Source: Novosphingobium nitrogenifigens DSM 19370
Lineage (GTDB): Bacteria; Pseudomonadota; Alphaproteobacteria; Sphingomonadales; Sphingomonadaceae
NCBI RefSeq assembly: GCF_000192575.1
Contig: NZ_GL876933.1
Span: 525,796 to 589,795 of the forward strand
DNA length: 64,000 bases
Direction: 5' to 3'
The notes under the pieces are model-generated. The model searched no databases. It saw only the letters and a program-made list of their open reading frames with translations, and was not told the origin of the DNA. The position numbers were made by a program, and so were the translations under genes. Positions 53,086-61,804 of this stretch are shown here, piece by piece (the stretch's first letter is position 1; each line of letters begins with the position of its first letter).

Positions 53086-54476
53086 GATCCGGCGATCACC
53101 CCATAAAGGTCGTGGGCGTCGGCATCCTCGACCACGACATCGACGAAATCGCCGGGAGCGAGCGTTGCGGGCACGTCGCGGAGATAGACCGCACCGTCGA
53201 TTTCCGGGGCATCGGCCTGCGAACGGCCAGTTGCGCCGATGTCGCCTTCCTCGTCCGGCTCGCCCACTTCGTCGATGATGACGCGCAGGGTGCGGCCGAC
53301 CTTGGCTTCCAGACGCGCGCGGCTGATCGCCTCGGTCTTTTCCATCAGGCGGGCGTAGCGTTCTTCCTTGACCTCTTCGGGCACGGCGCCGGGGAGATCG
53401 TTGGCGACCGCTCCGGCCACGGGTTCGAAGCGGAACGCGCCGACGCGGTCGAGCTGCGCTTCTTCGAGCCAGTCGAGCAGGTAGCGGAAATCGTCCTCGG
53501 TCTCGCCGGGGAAGCCGACGACGAAAGAGGAGCGGATGGCAAGATCCGGGCAGATTTCACGCCAGCTGCGCAGGCGTTCGAGCACTTTGGCCTCGTTTGC
53601 CGGACGCTTCATCGCGCGCAGGACCGAAGGGCTCGCATGCTGGAACGGAATGTCGAGATAAGGCGTCAGCAATCCCTCGGCCATGAGCGGGATCACCGCT
53701 TCGACATGGGGATAGGGATAGACGTAGTGCAGGCGCACCCACGGCACTTGCCCGTCCGGCGTGCGCAACCCGCCCAGTTCGCGGGCAAGGTCGGTCATGT
53801 GGGTGCGGACCGGATGGCCTTTCCACAGCCTTTCCTCGTGGCCGACATCGACGCCATAGGCCGACGTGTCCTGGCTGATCACCAGAAGTTCGCGGGTTCC
53901 GGCCGCGACCAGCTTTTCAGCCTCGCGCAGAACCGCGTCGATCCGGCGGCTTGCCAGTTTTCCGCGCAATTGCGGAATGATGCAGAAGGTGCAGGCGTGA
54001 TTGCAGCCTTCGGAAATCTTGAGATAGCTGTAGTGGCGCGGGGTCAGCTTGACATCGCCGGGCGCCGACTGGGGGATGAGGTCGACATAGGGGCCAAGGC
54101 CTGGAGGGGCGGCGGCATGGACCGCATCGACCACGTCCTCGTACTGATGCGCGCCGGTGACGGCGAGGACGTCGGGGAACCGCGCGCGGATCAGCTCTGC
54201 CTCGTTGCCCATGCAGCCGGTCACGATCACCCGGCCGTTTTCGGCAATCGCTTCCCCGATGGCGGCAAGGCTTTCTTCCTTGGCCGAATCGAGAAAGCCG
54301 CAGGTGTTGACCAGCACGACATCGGCGCCGTCGTAATCGGCGCTCATCTGATAGCCGTCGGCGCGCAGGCGCGTCAGAATGCGTTCGGAATCAACGAGCG
54401 CCTTGGGGCAGCCCAGGCTGACCATGCCGACTTTCGGGGCGGCGGGGATGGAAACGGGTGTCTGTTCGGAAGTCAT
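53082..54476 (-). CDS. rimO: Ribosomal protein S12 methylthiotransferase RimO
   Basis: The protein is about 464 residues and modifies an aspartate of ribosomal protein S12. The N-terminal UPF0004 domain has [30 protein letters not shown] and GCMGNE, with three cluster-binding Cys. The radical SAM core has [11 protein letters not shown] (CX3CX2C), and a C-terminal TRAM domain follows. RimO rather than MiaB is supported by [11 protein letters not shown] and the AKEES segment. The start is ATG 54476; ATG 54491 or 54515 would add a few residues. Confidence 0.94.
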   Translation of the reverse strand: MTSEQTPVSIPAAPKVGMVSLGCPKALVDSERILTRLRADGYQMSADYDGADVVLVNTCGFLDSAKEESLAAIGEAIAENGRVIVTGCMGNEAELIRARFPDVLAVTGAHQYEDVVDAVHAAAPPGLGPYVDLIPQSAPGDVKLTPRHYSYLKISEGCNHACTFCIIPQLRGKLASRRIDAVLREAEKLVAAGTRELLVISQDTSAYGVDVGHEERLWKGHPVRTHMTDLARELGGLRTPDGQVPWVRLHYVYPYPHVEAVIPLMAEGLLTPYLDIPFQHASPSVLRAMKRPANEAKVLERLRSWREICPDLAIRSSFVVGFPGETEDDFRYLLDWLEEAQLDRVGAFRFEPVAGAVANDLPGAVPEEVKEERYARLMEKTEAISRARLEAKVGRTLRVIIDEVGEPDEEGDIGATGRSQADAPEIDGAVYLRDVPATLAPGDFVDVVVEDADAHDLYGVIAGS

Positions 54477-54591
54477 CAGGGTGCGGCCCATAGCTCTTTT
54501 TCCGCGCCGCGTCACGCGCGGGGCGAATTGCTATCGCGATGCGGCAGGCGTATGCGCAGACCCACGCAAAAATACCGCAAGTGCGGAGAAT

Positions 54592-55008
54592 ATGATGGGT
54601 CCGGTTAACTGGTTGGCAGTGGTCGTTGCAGCGCTGGTGGCGTTGCTTGTTTCGACGGTCTGGTACGGGCCGTTGCTCGGCCGTGCCCGGCTGGAGGAAC
54701 TGGGGCCCGGCGGCCTTGGGCAACGCGTCGCGCCGATGCGCACGCTGTTCCTGACGTTCGTGCTGATGCTGGTGTCCTCGGCGATGATCGGCCACATGTT
54801 CGCCCGCGTCGGACCGGCAACCCTGGCGCTCAAGCCCTGGCTCTATTTCATGATGTCGGGCGGCCTTGCGGGGGCTTTCGTGATTCCTGCCATGTGGATC
54901 AACTATACCAATCTGCGGGTCAGCACGCGGTTGGCGCTGATTGATGCGGGGTACTGGATCGCGGCCTACCTCTCGATGGGGCTCACCTATTTCGTCATGG
55001 CGTGGTGA
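54592..55008 (+). CDS. DUF1761 family membrane protein
   Basis: The 138-residue protein has four predicted transmembrane segments (about 5-25, 50-70, 80-100, 115-135) and the family-like VSTVWYGPLLGRARLEELGP after the first helix. Function is unknown. The start is one of two adjacent ATG codons (54592 or 54595) behind GGAGA. It is divergent from rimO and ends 6 bases before the convergent GAF-PRTase gene. Confidence 0.82.
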   Translation: MMGPVNWLAVVVAALVALLVSTVWYGPLLGRARLEELGPGGLGQRVAPMRTLFLTFVLMLVSSAMIGHMFARVGPATLALKPWLYFMMSGGLAGAFVIPAMWINYTNLRVSTRLALIDAGYWIAAYLSMGLTYFVMAW

Positions 55009-55014
55009 GGAGAG

Positions 55015-56142
55015 TCATGCATCGCTGATCCAGGCGAGAGCGGCAACCGAGAGAGCATCCCGGCGCAGAAGGCGAGTCGCTTCGGCGATATGACTGCCTG
55101 ATGTGGCGACATCATCGATCAACAGGAGCCGTCCCTTGACCTGATGGGTAAGATCCATGCGCGGGCGCGTCGCGTTCGTGCGTGGATGGGACGAGCCGCT
55201 TACCGGGATCGGGCGAAAAGCCTCGTCGAAGGGAATGTCGAGCAGCCTTGCCAGTCGGGCGCCGATCTTCTGCGACAGGCAACCTGGACCGCTGTGGCCG
55301 CAGGGCACGGCAACGAGTGTGTCGAACATCGATGTGCCGAAGGTTTCCAGCACCCAGGAATGCATTTCCATCGCGATGCGATCGACAAAGCTTTCGGGGA
55401 TATTGCGTTTCAGGGCCTTGATCGCGGCAAGCTGGAAACGCTTGATCGGACTGCGCCAGCGGCGCAGCGAATAATAGGAAATGTCGCCCCGCATCTTGAG
55501 GCTGCGATTGGGGACCAGTGTCTCGAACAGAAAGTCGGCGGTCGGCTCGAACCCGGCACGGGATGCGTCCGCGACTTCGTCGGGACAGGGCGTTCCGGCC
55601 GCATGTCCGGCGCGAAAGGGCGCGCGATCCTCTCTCACGATCTGGCATGGCAGGTCGTGCGTATTGTTGTCGGGAGGGGCTGCAAGCGAGCGGGACAGAT
55701 CGCCGATCAGGCGAAATTCCTCCTGGAAAATCTGGCGGAACAGATTGATCTTCGAATGGAATTCGGAATTTTCCGCGAAATTCTTCTTTCCCGACCGGCC
55801 CATGATGACGGTGATGTGATTGTCCTGGTTCGGAAGGCGAATGGCAAAGGTGATGTTCTTGTCCCAGAGCGGGACGTGCGGATTGCAGGATTGAAGCAGC
55901 TTTTCGTGTTCGTCGAATGTGCACACGTCATAGAAACTGCGGACCGGATAGCGCGCGGCGTCGATCGGTCGGCTCAGGACTTGTGTCGTCGTGTTGAAAC
56001 CGGCGATCGGGTCAATGACATGGCCTGTGCGAAGTCCCAGAATCCCGCCTTCTGCGCCGATGGAATCGCACATGAGATTGAGCATGTGCGACAATAGCGG
56101 TGTCGTTCCGTGCAGGAGAAGACTCCCGGAACCATGAAACAT
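55015..56142 (-). CDS. Orphan two-domain protein: GAF-like N-terminus plus ComF-type phosphoribosyltransferase domain
   Basis: The 375-residue protein has a C-terminal type I PRTase domain (about 270-375). It has TLVAVPCGHSGPGC in the position of the ComF VPVP strand, SQKIGARLARLLDIPF, and the PRPP-binding loop LLLIDDVATSGSHIAEA (about 339-355) with the acidic pair Asp343-Asp344. The N-terminal 145 residues (MLNLMCDSIGAEGGILGL, ITFAIRLPNQDNHITVIMGR, a closing long helix) look like a GAF/sensor fold; this is judged from pattern only. The linker (150-210) is low in similarity to anything I know. The start ATG 56142 has GGAAAG 5 bases upstream. It is preceded by an AT-rich 400-base leader unlike the rest of the window, suggesting acquisition. 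Function and partners are unknown. Confidence 0.7.
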   Translation of the reverse strand: MFHGSGSLLLHGTTPLLSHMLNLMCDSIGAEGGILGLRTGHVIDPIAGFNTTTQVLSRPIDAARYPVRSFYDVCTFDEHEKLLQSCNPHVPLWDKNITFAIRLPNQDNHITVIMGRSGKKNFAENSEFHSKINLFRQIFQEEFRLIGDLSRSLAAPPDNNTHDLPCQIVREDRAPFRAGHAAGTPCPDEVADASRAGFEPTADFLFETLVPNRSLKMRGDISYYSLRRWRSPIKRFQLAAIKALKRNIPESFVDRIAMEMHSWVLETFGTSMFDTLVAVPCGHSGPGCLSQKIGARLARLLDIPFDEAFRPIPVSGSSHPRTNATRPRMDLTHQVKGRLLLIDDVATSGSHIAEATRLLRRDALSVAALAWISDA

Positions 56143-56543
56143 ACGAGCTTTCCTTCGCGCCTTTTCCGCGACGGGATCGAGGTGTCGAGCCCCTGATTCA
56201 AAATGCGCCGAAGGGCGAATTTTGAAGGCGGCACCAGCCCGATGCCGCTCATTGGAAATTCGGCGGTGCCGGAATGTCCGATCAGACACTGACGCTTCGA
56301 TTTGTCCGTCCTGTTGCCCCATTGAAAAAAGAACCGTTCAGGATAGTTTATTTGCCATCTCGGATGTCCCCGCGAGATGCTCGGCTTTTCTGAAAGCCCC
56401 TCTCCATTTTAATATTTTCAATGTTAATCATATAATTATCGGACATCTGCGCGTGGTATGCGGAGATTCGCTTGAGGGTGTCAATGAAGTGATAGATCCA
56501 ATAAGGATCATTTTCTGATATCGATCAGGCCAGATCGGTACAG
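56143..56543. other. AT-rich intergenic leader of the GAF-PRTase gene
   Basis: About 400 bases with no supported gene, of which 56330-56540 is the most AT-rich stretch of the window (for example ATTTTAATATTTTCAATG and ATAATTATCGG). A 98-codon plus-strand frame crosses it but starts at a non-ATG codon without a ribosome binding site. It should contain the promoter of the minus-strand GAF-PRTase gene. Confidence 0.5.
56357..56378. promoter_or_regulatory. Inverted repeat in the GAF-PRTase leader (putative operator)
   Basis: ATCTCG and CGAGAT are separated by 10 bases, about 215 bases upstream of the minus-strand start codon. The centre-to-centre distance of about 1.5 helical turns suits a dimeric regulator, but no cognate regulator is adjacent. 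Confidence 0.35.
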
Positions 56544-57293
56544 TCAAAGGCGCAAGGGGAGTGCGCTCAACGGATCGACCGGAAGGTTGTTCTTCCGCAA
56601 TTCGAAATGAAGCGTGGGGGCTGTCGCCTCGCCGCTTGAGCCGATGCGGGCGATCACTTCGCCTGATTTGACGAGGCGGCCTTCGCGGACGCCGACTTTG
56701 CCGAGATAGGCATAGGCGGTTGCCCAGCCGTTGCCGTGGTCGATGATGATGAGCTGGCCGAAGCGTTCGGTCTCGGTTCCGGCAAAGATCACTTTCCCGG
56801 CAGCTGCGGCATGGACCGGCATTCCCGAAAAGGCGCGCAAGTCGATGCCGTTGTTGGTCTTGCCGTGGGAGTGGGGGCCGAAACGGCTGCTGACCGCGCC
56901 CGACGTCGGCCAGATCAGGCGCGGCATTCCCGGTTCGGGGCGATGCGCCGGGGCGATTTCGGGCATGGGTCGGACCGGAGGCGCCGGTCGGGCCGTGGGC
57001 GCGGGCCGCAAGGGCGGTGCAGGGCGACGGACCGGCCGTTGAGAGGGCATGTCCGTCGGATCGGGGCGTTTGAGCGTACTGCCGGGCACCAGCGGCGCGT
57101 CGGGGTGCAGCCCGTTGGTTGCCGCCAGCGCCAGCGGCGACACGCCCATGCGGGCGGCCACCTCGTCAAGCGTATCGCCCGGCTGGACGATATAGGTCCA
57201 CGCGATGATCGCGGGCGCGGCGGCAAGATGAGCGGAAAGCGGCGCCAGCAGCGCCAGCAAAAGAGCCTGTCTTGCGCCGCGCCGCGTCGTCAC
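56544..57293 (-). CDS. LysM-LytM (M23-fold) envelope protein lacking catalytic residues
   Basis: The 249-residue protein has a signal peptide or anchor (about 8-28), a LysM domain (33-76, [17 protein letters not shown]), a Pro/Arg-rich linker (80-127) and an M23/LytM fold (128-243). The metalloprotease residues are mostly lost: the HXGXD position reads NNGID (Asn147, Asp151 kept), the YAHL His is Tyr196, and the HXH position reads TLH (Thr227, His229 kept). It should therefore bind peptidoglycan and regulate amidases, as EnvC- or NlpD-type factors do, rather than cut. Its start overlaps the serS stop codon (ATGA). In many alphaproteobacteria surE lies between these two genes; here it does not. 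Confidence 0.88.
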   Translation of the reverse strand: MTTRRGARQALLLALLAPLSAHLAAAPAIIAWTYIVQPGDTLDEVAARMGVSPLALAATNGLHPDAPLVPGSTLKRPDPTDMPSQRPVRRPAPPLRPAPTARPAPPVRPMPEIAPAHRPEPGMPRLIWPTSGAVSSRFGPHSHGKTNNGIDLRAFSGMPVHAAAAGKVIFAGTETERFGQLIIIDHGNGWATAYAYLGKVGVREGRLVKSGEVIARIGSSGEATAPTLHFELRKNNLPVDPLSALPLRL

Positions 57294-58570
57294 TTGGCGG
57301 GAACGAGCCGGGTGATCCCGCCCATATAGGGGGCCAGCGCCGCAGGCACTTCGACCGAGCCGTCCTCTTGCTGATAATTTTCAAGGACGGCGACCAAGGT
57401 GCGTCCGACGGCGAGGCCCGATCCGTTGAGTGTGTGGACGAATTCGGTGCCCTTGGCGCCTTCGGGGCGATAACGGGCATTCATCCGCCGCGCCTGGAAA
57501 TCGCCGCAGTTGGAGCACGAGGAAATCTCGCGATAGGTGTTCTGTCCCGGCAGCCAGACTTCGAGGTCGTAGGTCTTGCGGGCGGTGAAGCCCATGTCGC
57601 CCTCGCACAGGACGACCTTGCGATAAGGCAGGTCGAGCGCTTCCAGAACGGCTTGTGCCGCGCCGGTCATGCGTTCGTGCTCGGCTTCGGAATCTTCGGG
57701 GCGCGTGATCGAGACCAGCTCGACTTTCTCGAACTGGTGCTGGCGGATGAACCCGCGCGTGTCGCGTCCGGCGGCACCGGCTTCCGAGCGGAAGCAGGGC
57801 GTCAGCGCGGTCATGCGCAGCGGCAGGGCTGCATCGGTCAGGATCTGTTCGCGGACCGAGTTGGTCAGGCTGACTTCGGCTGTCGGGATCAGCCAGCGAC
57901 CATCGGTGGTGCGGAACAGGTCTTCGGCGAACTTGGGCAGCTGGCCGGTGCCGAACACGGCTTCATCGCGAACCATCAGCGGGGTCGCGCATTCGGTATA
58001 GCCGTTGGTGCCGGTCTGGAAATCCAGCATGAACTGCGCGAGCGCGCGGTGGAGGCGGGCCATCTGCCCGCGCAGGAACGTGAAGCGCGCGCCTGAGATG
58101 AGGGCACCGGTTTCGAAATCGAGACCCAGCGCCGGGCCGATGTCGGCATGTTCGCGCGGGGTGAAGGCGAATTCGCGCGGGGTGCCCCAGCGCAGCACTT
58201 CGACATTGGCGCTTTCGTCCTCGCCCGCCGGTACGTCGTCGGCGGGGCGGTTGGGCAGCGCGGCGAGGACCGCGTTGAGCTCGCCGGTCAGGCGACGCTC
58301 GTCCTCTTCCATCGCGGGCAGTGCGTCCTTGAGCGAGGCCACTTCGGCCTTCAGCGCTTCGGCGGTGTCCTTGTCGCCTTTGCCCATCGCCGCGCCGATT
58401 GCTTTCGACGCTTCGTTGCGGCGTGCCTGGGCCTCCTGCATCCGGGTCAGCAGGTCGCGCCGGTCGGCATCGGCCGAAAGGATGGCCTGAGCGGCCGGGG
58501 CGAGCCCGCGACGGGCCATTGCCGCGTCAAAGGCTTCGGGGTTTTCGCGGATCAGGCGGATGTCGTGCAT
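57290..58570 (-). CDS. serS: Seryl-tRNA synthetase
   Basis: The 426-residue class II synthetase has an N-terminal coiled-coil tRNA-binding arm (about 30-100, rich in Glu, Ala, Lys). Motif 2 is [21 protein letters not shown] and motif 3 is [38 protein letters not shown] and TAEVSLTN are characteristic of SerRS. The length is standard. It is divergent from the cobalamin riboswitch and btuB, and is coupled to the downstream LytM gene. Confidence 0.96.
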   Translation of the reverse strand: MHDIRLIRENPEAFDAAMARRGLAPAAQAILSADADRRDLLTRMQEAQARRNEASKAIGAAMGKGDKDTAEALKAEVASLKDALPAMEEDERRLTGELNAVLAALPNRPADDVPAGEDESANVEVLRWGTPREFAFTPREHADIGPALGLDFETGALISGARFTFLRGQMARLHRALAQFMLDFQTGTNGYTECATPLMVRDEAVFGTGQLPKFAEDLFRTTDGRWLIPTAEVSLTNSVREQILTDAALPLRMTALTPCFRSEAGAAGRDTRGFIRQHQFEKVELVSITRPEDSEAEHERMTGAAQAVLEALDLPYRKVVLCEGDMGFTARKTYDLEVWLPGQNTYREISSCSNCGDFQARRMNARYRPEGAKGTEFVHTLNGSGLAVGRTLVAVLENYQQEDGSVEVPAALAPYMGGITRLVPAK

Positions 58571-58661
58571 GGTGGCAATGGCCTATGCCCTTGCGCGCGA
58601 CGGCTTTCAACCCGCGCGACACGCTCTTGCACGCGGAAAGGGCTGCGAGTAACGGCTTGGG

Positions 58662-58845
58662 CTGCGACAGGTTCCCCGTGAGGGGATCAAAAGGGAACAC
58701 GGGTGCGATACCCGGGCTGCCCCTGCAACTGTAAGCGGCGAGCCATCCGGCCATCATGCCATTGGGATCCCCGGCACCGTTCCGGGCCCCGAGAAGGCGG
58801 TCGGACCGGCCTTGACCCGTGAGCCAGGAGACCTGCCTGACGCGG
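58662..58845 (+). ncRNA. Cobalamin (adenosylcobalamin-type) riboswitch
   Basis: The conserved aptamer pieces appear in order: ACAGGTTCC at 58667, AAAAGGGAACACGGGTG, GGGCTGCCCCTGCAACTGTAA, GGCGAG, and the closing GACCCGTGAGCCAGGAGACC TGCC (B12-box region, ending about 58837). It lies upstream of btuB on the same strand. Cobalamin binding should lower btuB expression. The expression platform is treated separately. Confidence 0.95.
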
Positions 58846-58882
58846 TCGTTCTTCGTGCCGACAGGGTGTGCGGTGCGAGCGG

Positions 58883-58892
58883 GGTTTCCCTG
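58883..58892 (+). promoter_or_regulatory. Candidate anti-Shine-Dalgarno element of the riboswitch expression platform
   Basis: GGTTTCCCTG at 58883-58892 is perfectly complementary to CAGGGAAACC at 59035-59044, which contains the btuB ribosome binding site (AGGGA, 8 bases before ATG 59049). Pairing would block translation. It lies about 40 bases after the aptamer. Confidence 0.5.
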
Positions 58893-59048
58893 ACGAGCGA
58901 CAGCCATGGGCCGCGCGGTCGCCTGCGCGCTCGGGGAGGGGTATGTCGATTGTGCGTCATCCGTTGGGGGATGAGCGGGATTTCCTGTCCGTGAGCGTGT
59001 GAGCGGGGTGCGGTCTGCCGTCCGTTATGCTGTGCAGGGAAACCGCCC

Positions 59049-61001
59049 ATGAAGCAGTCCCGTTTTACGCTTTCCGAATTTCTCGCCCTTGTTGTCCCAT
59101 CCGTGCTGGGCCTTGCCGGGGCGGCCCATGCTGCCGACGCCGGCGACAGTGGCGAGATCGTCGTCACGTCGATGCGCACGCCCATCGAGATCGAAAAGGT
59201 CGCCTCCAGCGTCACCGTGCTCGACGCGCCCGCGATCGAGGCGGCCCAGCCCGTCGCGGTGAGCGACATCCTGTTGCGCACCCCCGGCATTACGCTCGCG
59301 CGCAACGGCGGCTATGGCGAAGCGACCAGCCTGCGCATTCGTGGGGCCGATACCGGGCAGACGGTGGTGGTGGTCGATGGCATGCGCATGGCCGACGCGA
59401 CCTCGACGACCGGCGGCTTCGATTTTTCGCAGCTCTTTACCGACGATATTTCGCATATCGAGATCCTGCGCGGGCCACAGTCGATCCTGTGGGGATCGCG
59501 GGCGATCGGCGGGATCGTCAATGTGACGACGCTTGCCCCGACCCGCCCGCTCGAAGGCAGCGTTTCGGTCGAGGCGGGCTCGCATCAGTCGGTCAATGCC
59601 CATGCCGGGCTGGGTGGAAGCAGTTCGATCATCGACTGGCGCATTTCCGGATCGGCCTTCACCACGCAGGGGATCCCGACGCTCGAAGGCGGCACGACCT
59701 CGAACGGATATCAGCGTCAGGCGGCGAGCGGCACGGTCACGGTGCATATCAGCCATGACGTTTCGCTCGACTTGCGCGGGTACTGGACGGGCGGGCGCAA
59801 CAGCTATTCCGACAACTACAACGTTCCCGGCACGATCTATGGCGGGGATTACGGTCTGTCGAAGCAGTGGTCGCTCTATGCCGGGCTCAACGTCTCGGCC
59901 TTCGACGGGCTTTGGAAAAGCCGCCTGGCGATCATGGAAAACCATACCGACAACGAAAGCGTGGAGCCGATGGCGGTGCCTTCGCTGACGTATGTCGGGC
60001 ACGGGCGCATCCGTCGTTACGAATATCAGGGCGATCTGGCGATTTCGCGGGTTCTCGACCTTGTCGTCGGGGCCGAGCGCGAGGAAGAGCGCATGGCGGC
60101 CGGCAGTCCCTATGACACCGTGCCCTTCGCCATGGTCGAGCACACCAATGCGATCAACAGCCTCTATGCCACCGCGCGGGTCATGCCGGTCCGGGGCCTG
60201 ACGATCAGCGGCGGGGTCCGGTATGACCACAACGATCTCTTCGGCGGCAATACGGTGTTCAGCGCCGGGGGTGCCTATACCCCCGACGGTGGCACGACCG
60301 TCCTGCGTGCGACCTATGACCAAGGGTTCAAGGCGCCTTCGCTCTACCAGATGTTCAGCGACTACGGCGTTTCCGGGCTGCGTCCGGAAAAGGCCAAAGG
60401 TTGGGAAGTGGGCGCCTCGCGCAGTCTGTTCCACAAGGCGATCACGCTGGGGGCGGCCTGGTACGAGCGCAACAGCACCAATCTCATCACCTTTGCCTAT
60501 TGCCCTTACAGCGGCACGCAACCGGCGATCTGCTATGTTCCGGGCACGACTTCGACCCGCTTCGGCTATTACGCCAATGTCGGCGCGGCGCGGACGCGGG
60601 GGCTGGAACTGACCGGCGCCTTGCGCACCGGGGCGCTCTTTGCCGACGGCAATTACAGCATCGTCATGACCGAGGATCGCACCGAGGGCGCTTCGACCTA
60701 TGGGCAGCAATTGCCGCGCGTGCCCCGTCACATGGCCAACATGACCGTCGGGATCGACATGCCGTTCGGCCTGACACCCAGTGTCGCGGTGCGCTGGGCC
60801 GGGGCAAGTCTCGACAGCACCTATTCCGGCACGGTCCTGCCCGGTTATGTTCTGGCTGATCTGCGCATGGAATATCGGGCGCCGCGTGGTCTCGTCATTT
60901 TCGGCCGGGTCGAGAACGTGGCCGATCGCCATTACCAGACAGCACTGGGCTACAATTCGCTGGGCCGCACGGCATGGCTGGGCCTGCGCGGGCATTTCTG
61001 A
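59049..61001 (+). CDS. btuB: TonB-dependent vitamin B12 receptor
   Basis: The 650-residue outer membrane receptor has a signal peptide (about 1-29) and a TonB-box region with EIVVTSMRTP. The plug domain has DILLRTPGITLARNGGYGEA, LRIRGADTGQTVVVVDGMRM and ILRGPQSILWGSRAIGGIVN. A 22-strand barrel ends in the C-terminal aromatic WLGLRGHF. Assignment to cobalamin uptake rests on the riboswitch directly upstream and on similarity of the plug to BtuB. No btuFCD or cobalamin synthesis genes follow. A terminator lies at 61035-61066. Confidence 0.93.
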   Translation: MKQSRFTLSEFLALVVPSVLGLAGAAHAADAGDSGEIVVTSMRTPIEIEKVASSVTVLDAPAIEAAQPVAVSDILLRTPGITLARNGGYGEATSLRIRGADTGQTVVVVDGMRMADATSTTGGFDFSQLFTDDISHIEILRGPQSILWGSRAIGGIVNVTTLAPTRPLEGSVSVEAGSHQSVNAHAGLGGSSSIIDWRISGSAFTTQGIPTLEGGTTSNGYQRQAASGTVTVHISHDVSLDLRGYWTGGRNSYSDNYNVPGTIYGGDYGLSKQWSLYAGLNVSAFDGLWKSRLAIMENHTDNESVEPMAVPSLTYVGHGRIRRYEYQGDLAISRVLDLVVGAEREEERMAAGSPYDTVPFAMVEHTNAINSLYATARVMPVRGLTISGGVRYDHNDLFGGNTVFSAGGAYTPDGGTTVLRATYDQGFKAPSLYQMFSDYGVSGLRPEKAKGWEVGASRSLFHKAITLGAAWYERNSTNLITFAYCPYSGTQPAICYVPGTTSTRFGYYANVGAARTRGLELTGALRTGALFADGNYSIVMTEDRTEGASTYGQQLPRVPRHMANMTVGIDMPFGLTPSVAVRWAGASLDSTYSGTVLPGYVLADLRMEYRAPRGLVIFGRVENVADRHYQTALGYNSLGRTAWLGLRGHF

Positions 61002-61034
61002 GCCTGCAAGTTTCCTCGCTTTACCAACAAGGAA

Positions 61035-61066
61035 GGCGCGCGGCCCCGAGGCTTGCGCGCCTTTTT
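61035..61066 (+). terminator. Intrinsic terminator of btuB
   Basis: GGCGCGC and GCGCGCC form a perfect 7-bp stem around a 13-base loop, followed by TTTTT. It lies 33 bases after the btuB stop codon. Confidence 0.85.
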
Positions 61067-61082
61067 CTTGATTGGGGTCAAT

Positions 61083-61112
61083 TTATCACTATCTGCATTT
61101 GATAAGGTTATC
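61083..61112. promoter_or_regulatory. Three alternating TTATC/GATAA half-sites (putative ArsR operator)
   Basis: TTATC at 61083, GATAA at 61101 and TTATC at 61108 form two overlapping dyads: TTATCA-N11-TGATAA and GATAA-GG-TTATC. The cluster is AT-rich and lies 36 bases before the peroxiredoxin start, where a promoter is expected. The co-transcribed ArsR protein is the likely binder. Confidence 0.55.
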
Positions 61113-61147
61113 TTTGGTGCGGCCTATGCGCGCCTCAGGAAACGAGG

Positions 61148-61804
61148 ATGGACAACCCTGATATGGCAACGGCGCCGACTTCCGCCTGGACACCGCTCCG
61201 GATCGGCGATCCCGTTCCCGACTTCACGGCTCGCAGCACGCACGGCATGGTGCGCCTGTCCGACTATCGCGGGCGCTGGCTCTTGTTCTTTTCGCACCCG
61301 GCCGATTTCACGCCGGTCTGTACCAGCGAATTCATCGCCTTCGCGCGTGCGGCAGACCAGTTCGAGGAACTGGGGTGCAGCCTGCTCGGTCATTCGGTCG
61401 ACAGTCTGTTTTCCCATCTCGCGTGGTTGCGGGCGATCCGCGACGATCTGGGTGTGACCATTCCGTTTCCGATCGTGGAGGACCCCACGCTCGAAATCGC
61501 GCGGGCGTTCGGCATGGCCGGATATGGCGAGAATCATTCGAGTTCGGTGCGTGCGGTCTGTTTCATCGATCCGGAGGGAACTCTGGTCGCAAGCACGGTC
61601 TATCCGATCACGGTTGGCCGCTCGGTCGCCGAAATGTTGCGCACCGTGGCCGCGTTGCAGCGGACGGCGAGCGAGCCGGTGATGACGCCTGAAGGCTGGC
61701 AGCCGGGCGACCCGGTGCTGCTGCCCCCCGATTTCACTGCCGACGAAGTGCTTGCGTCCGATCGCTCGACCAGCTGGTTCTTCCGCACGGGGCCTGCCGA
61801 ATGA
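61148..61804 (+). CDS. Peroxiredoxin (Prx6/1-Cys-like)
   Basis: The 218-residue thiol peroxidase has the AhpC/TSA core GDPVPDFTARSTHG and the active-site segment HPADFTPVCTSEF (Thr55, peroxidatic Cys58). The supporting Arg135 is in SSVRAVCFIDPEG, and a C-terminal extension begins EPVMTPEGWQPGDPVLLPP as in the Prx6 group. Two other cysteines (77 and 138) sit in core strands, so a single-Cys mechanism is likely. It reduces peroxides in the cytoplasm. ATG 61148 follows AGGAAACGAGG. It overlaps the ArsR gene by ATGA, so the sensor and enzyme are co-expressed. Confidence 0.92.
   Translation: MDNPDMATAPTSAWTPLRIGDPVPDFTARSTHGMVRLSDYRGRWLLFFSHPADFTPVCTSEFIAFARAADQFEELGCSLLGHSVDSLFSHLAWLRAIRDDLGVTIPFPIVEDPTLEIARAFGMAGYGENHSSSVRAVCFIDPEGTLVASTVYPITVGRSVAEMLRTVAALQRTASEPVMTPEGWQPGDPVLLPPDFTADEVLASDRSTSWFFRTGPAE

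Noticed and set aside
56222..56518. 98-codon plus-strand frame in the AT-rich leader
   Set aside because: It has a non-ATG start, no ribosome binding site and no domain, and it overlaps the probable promoter of the divergent gene.
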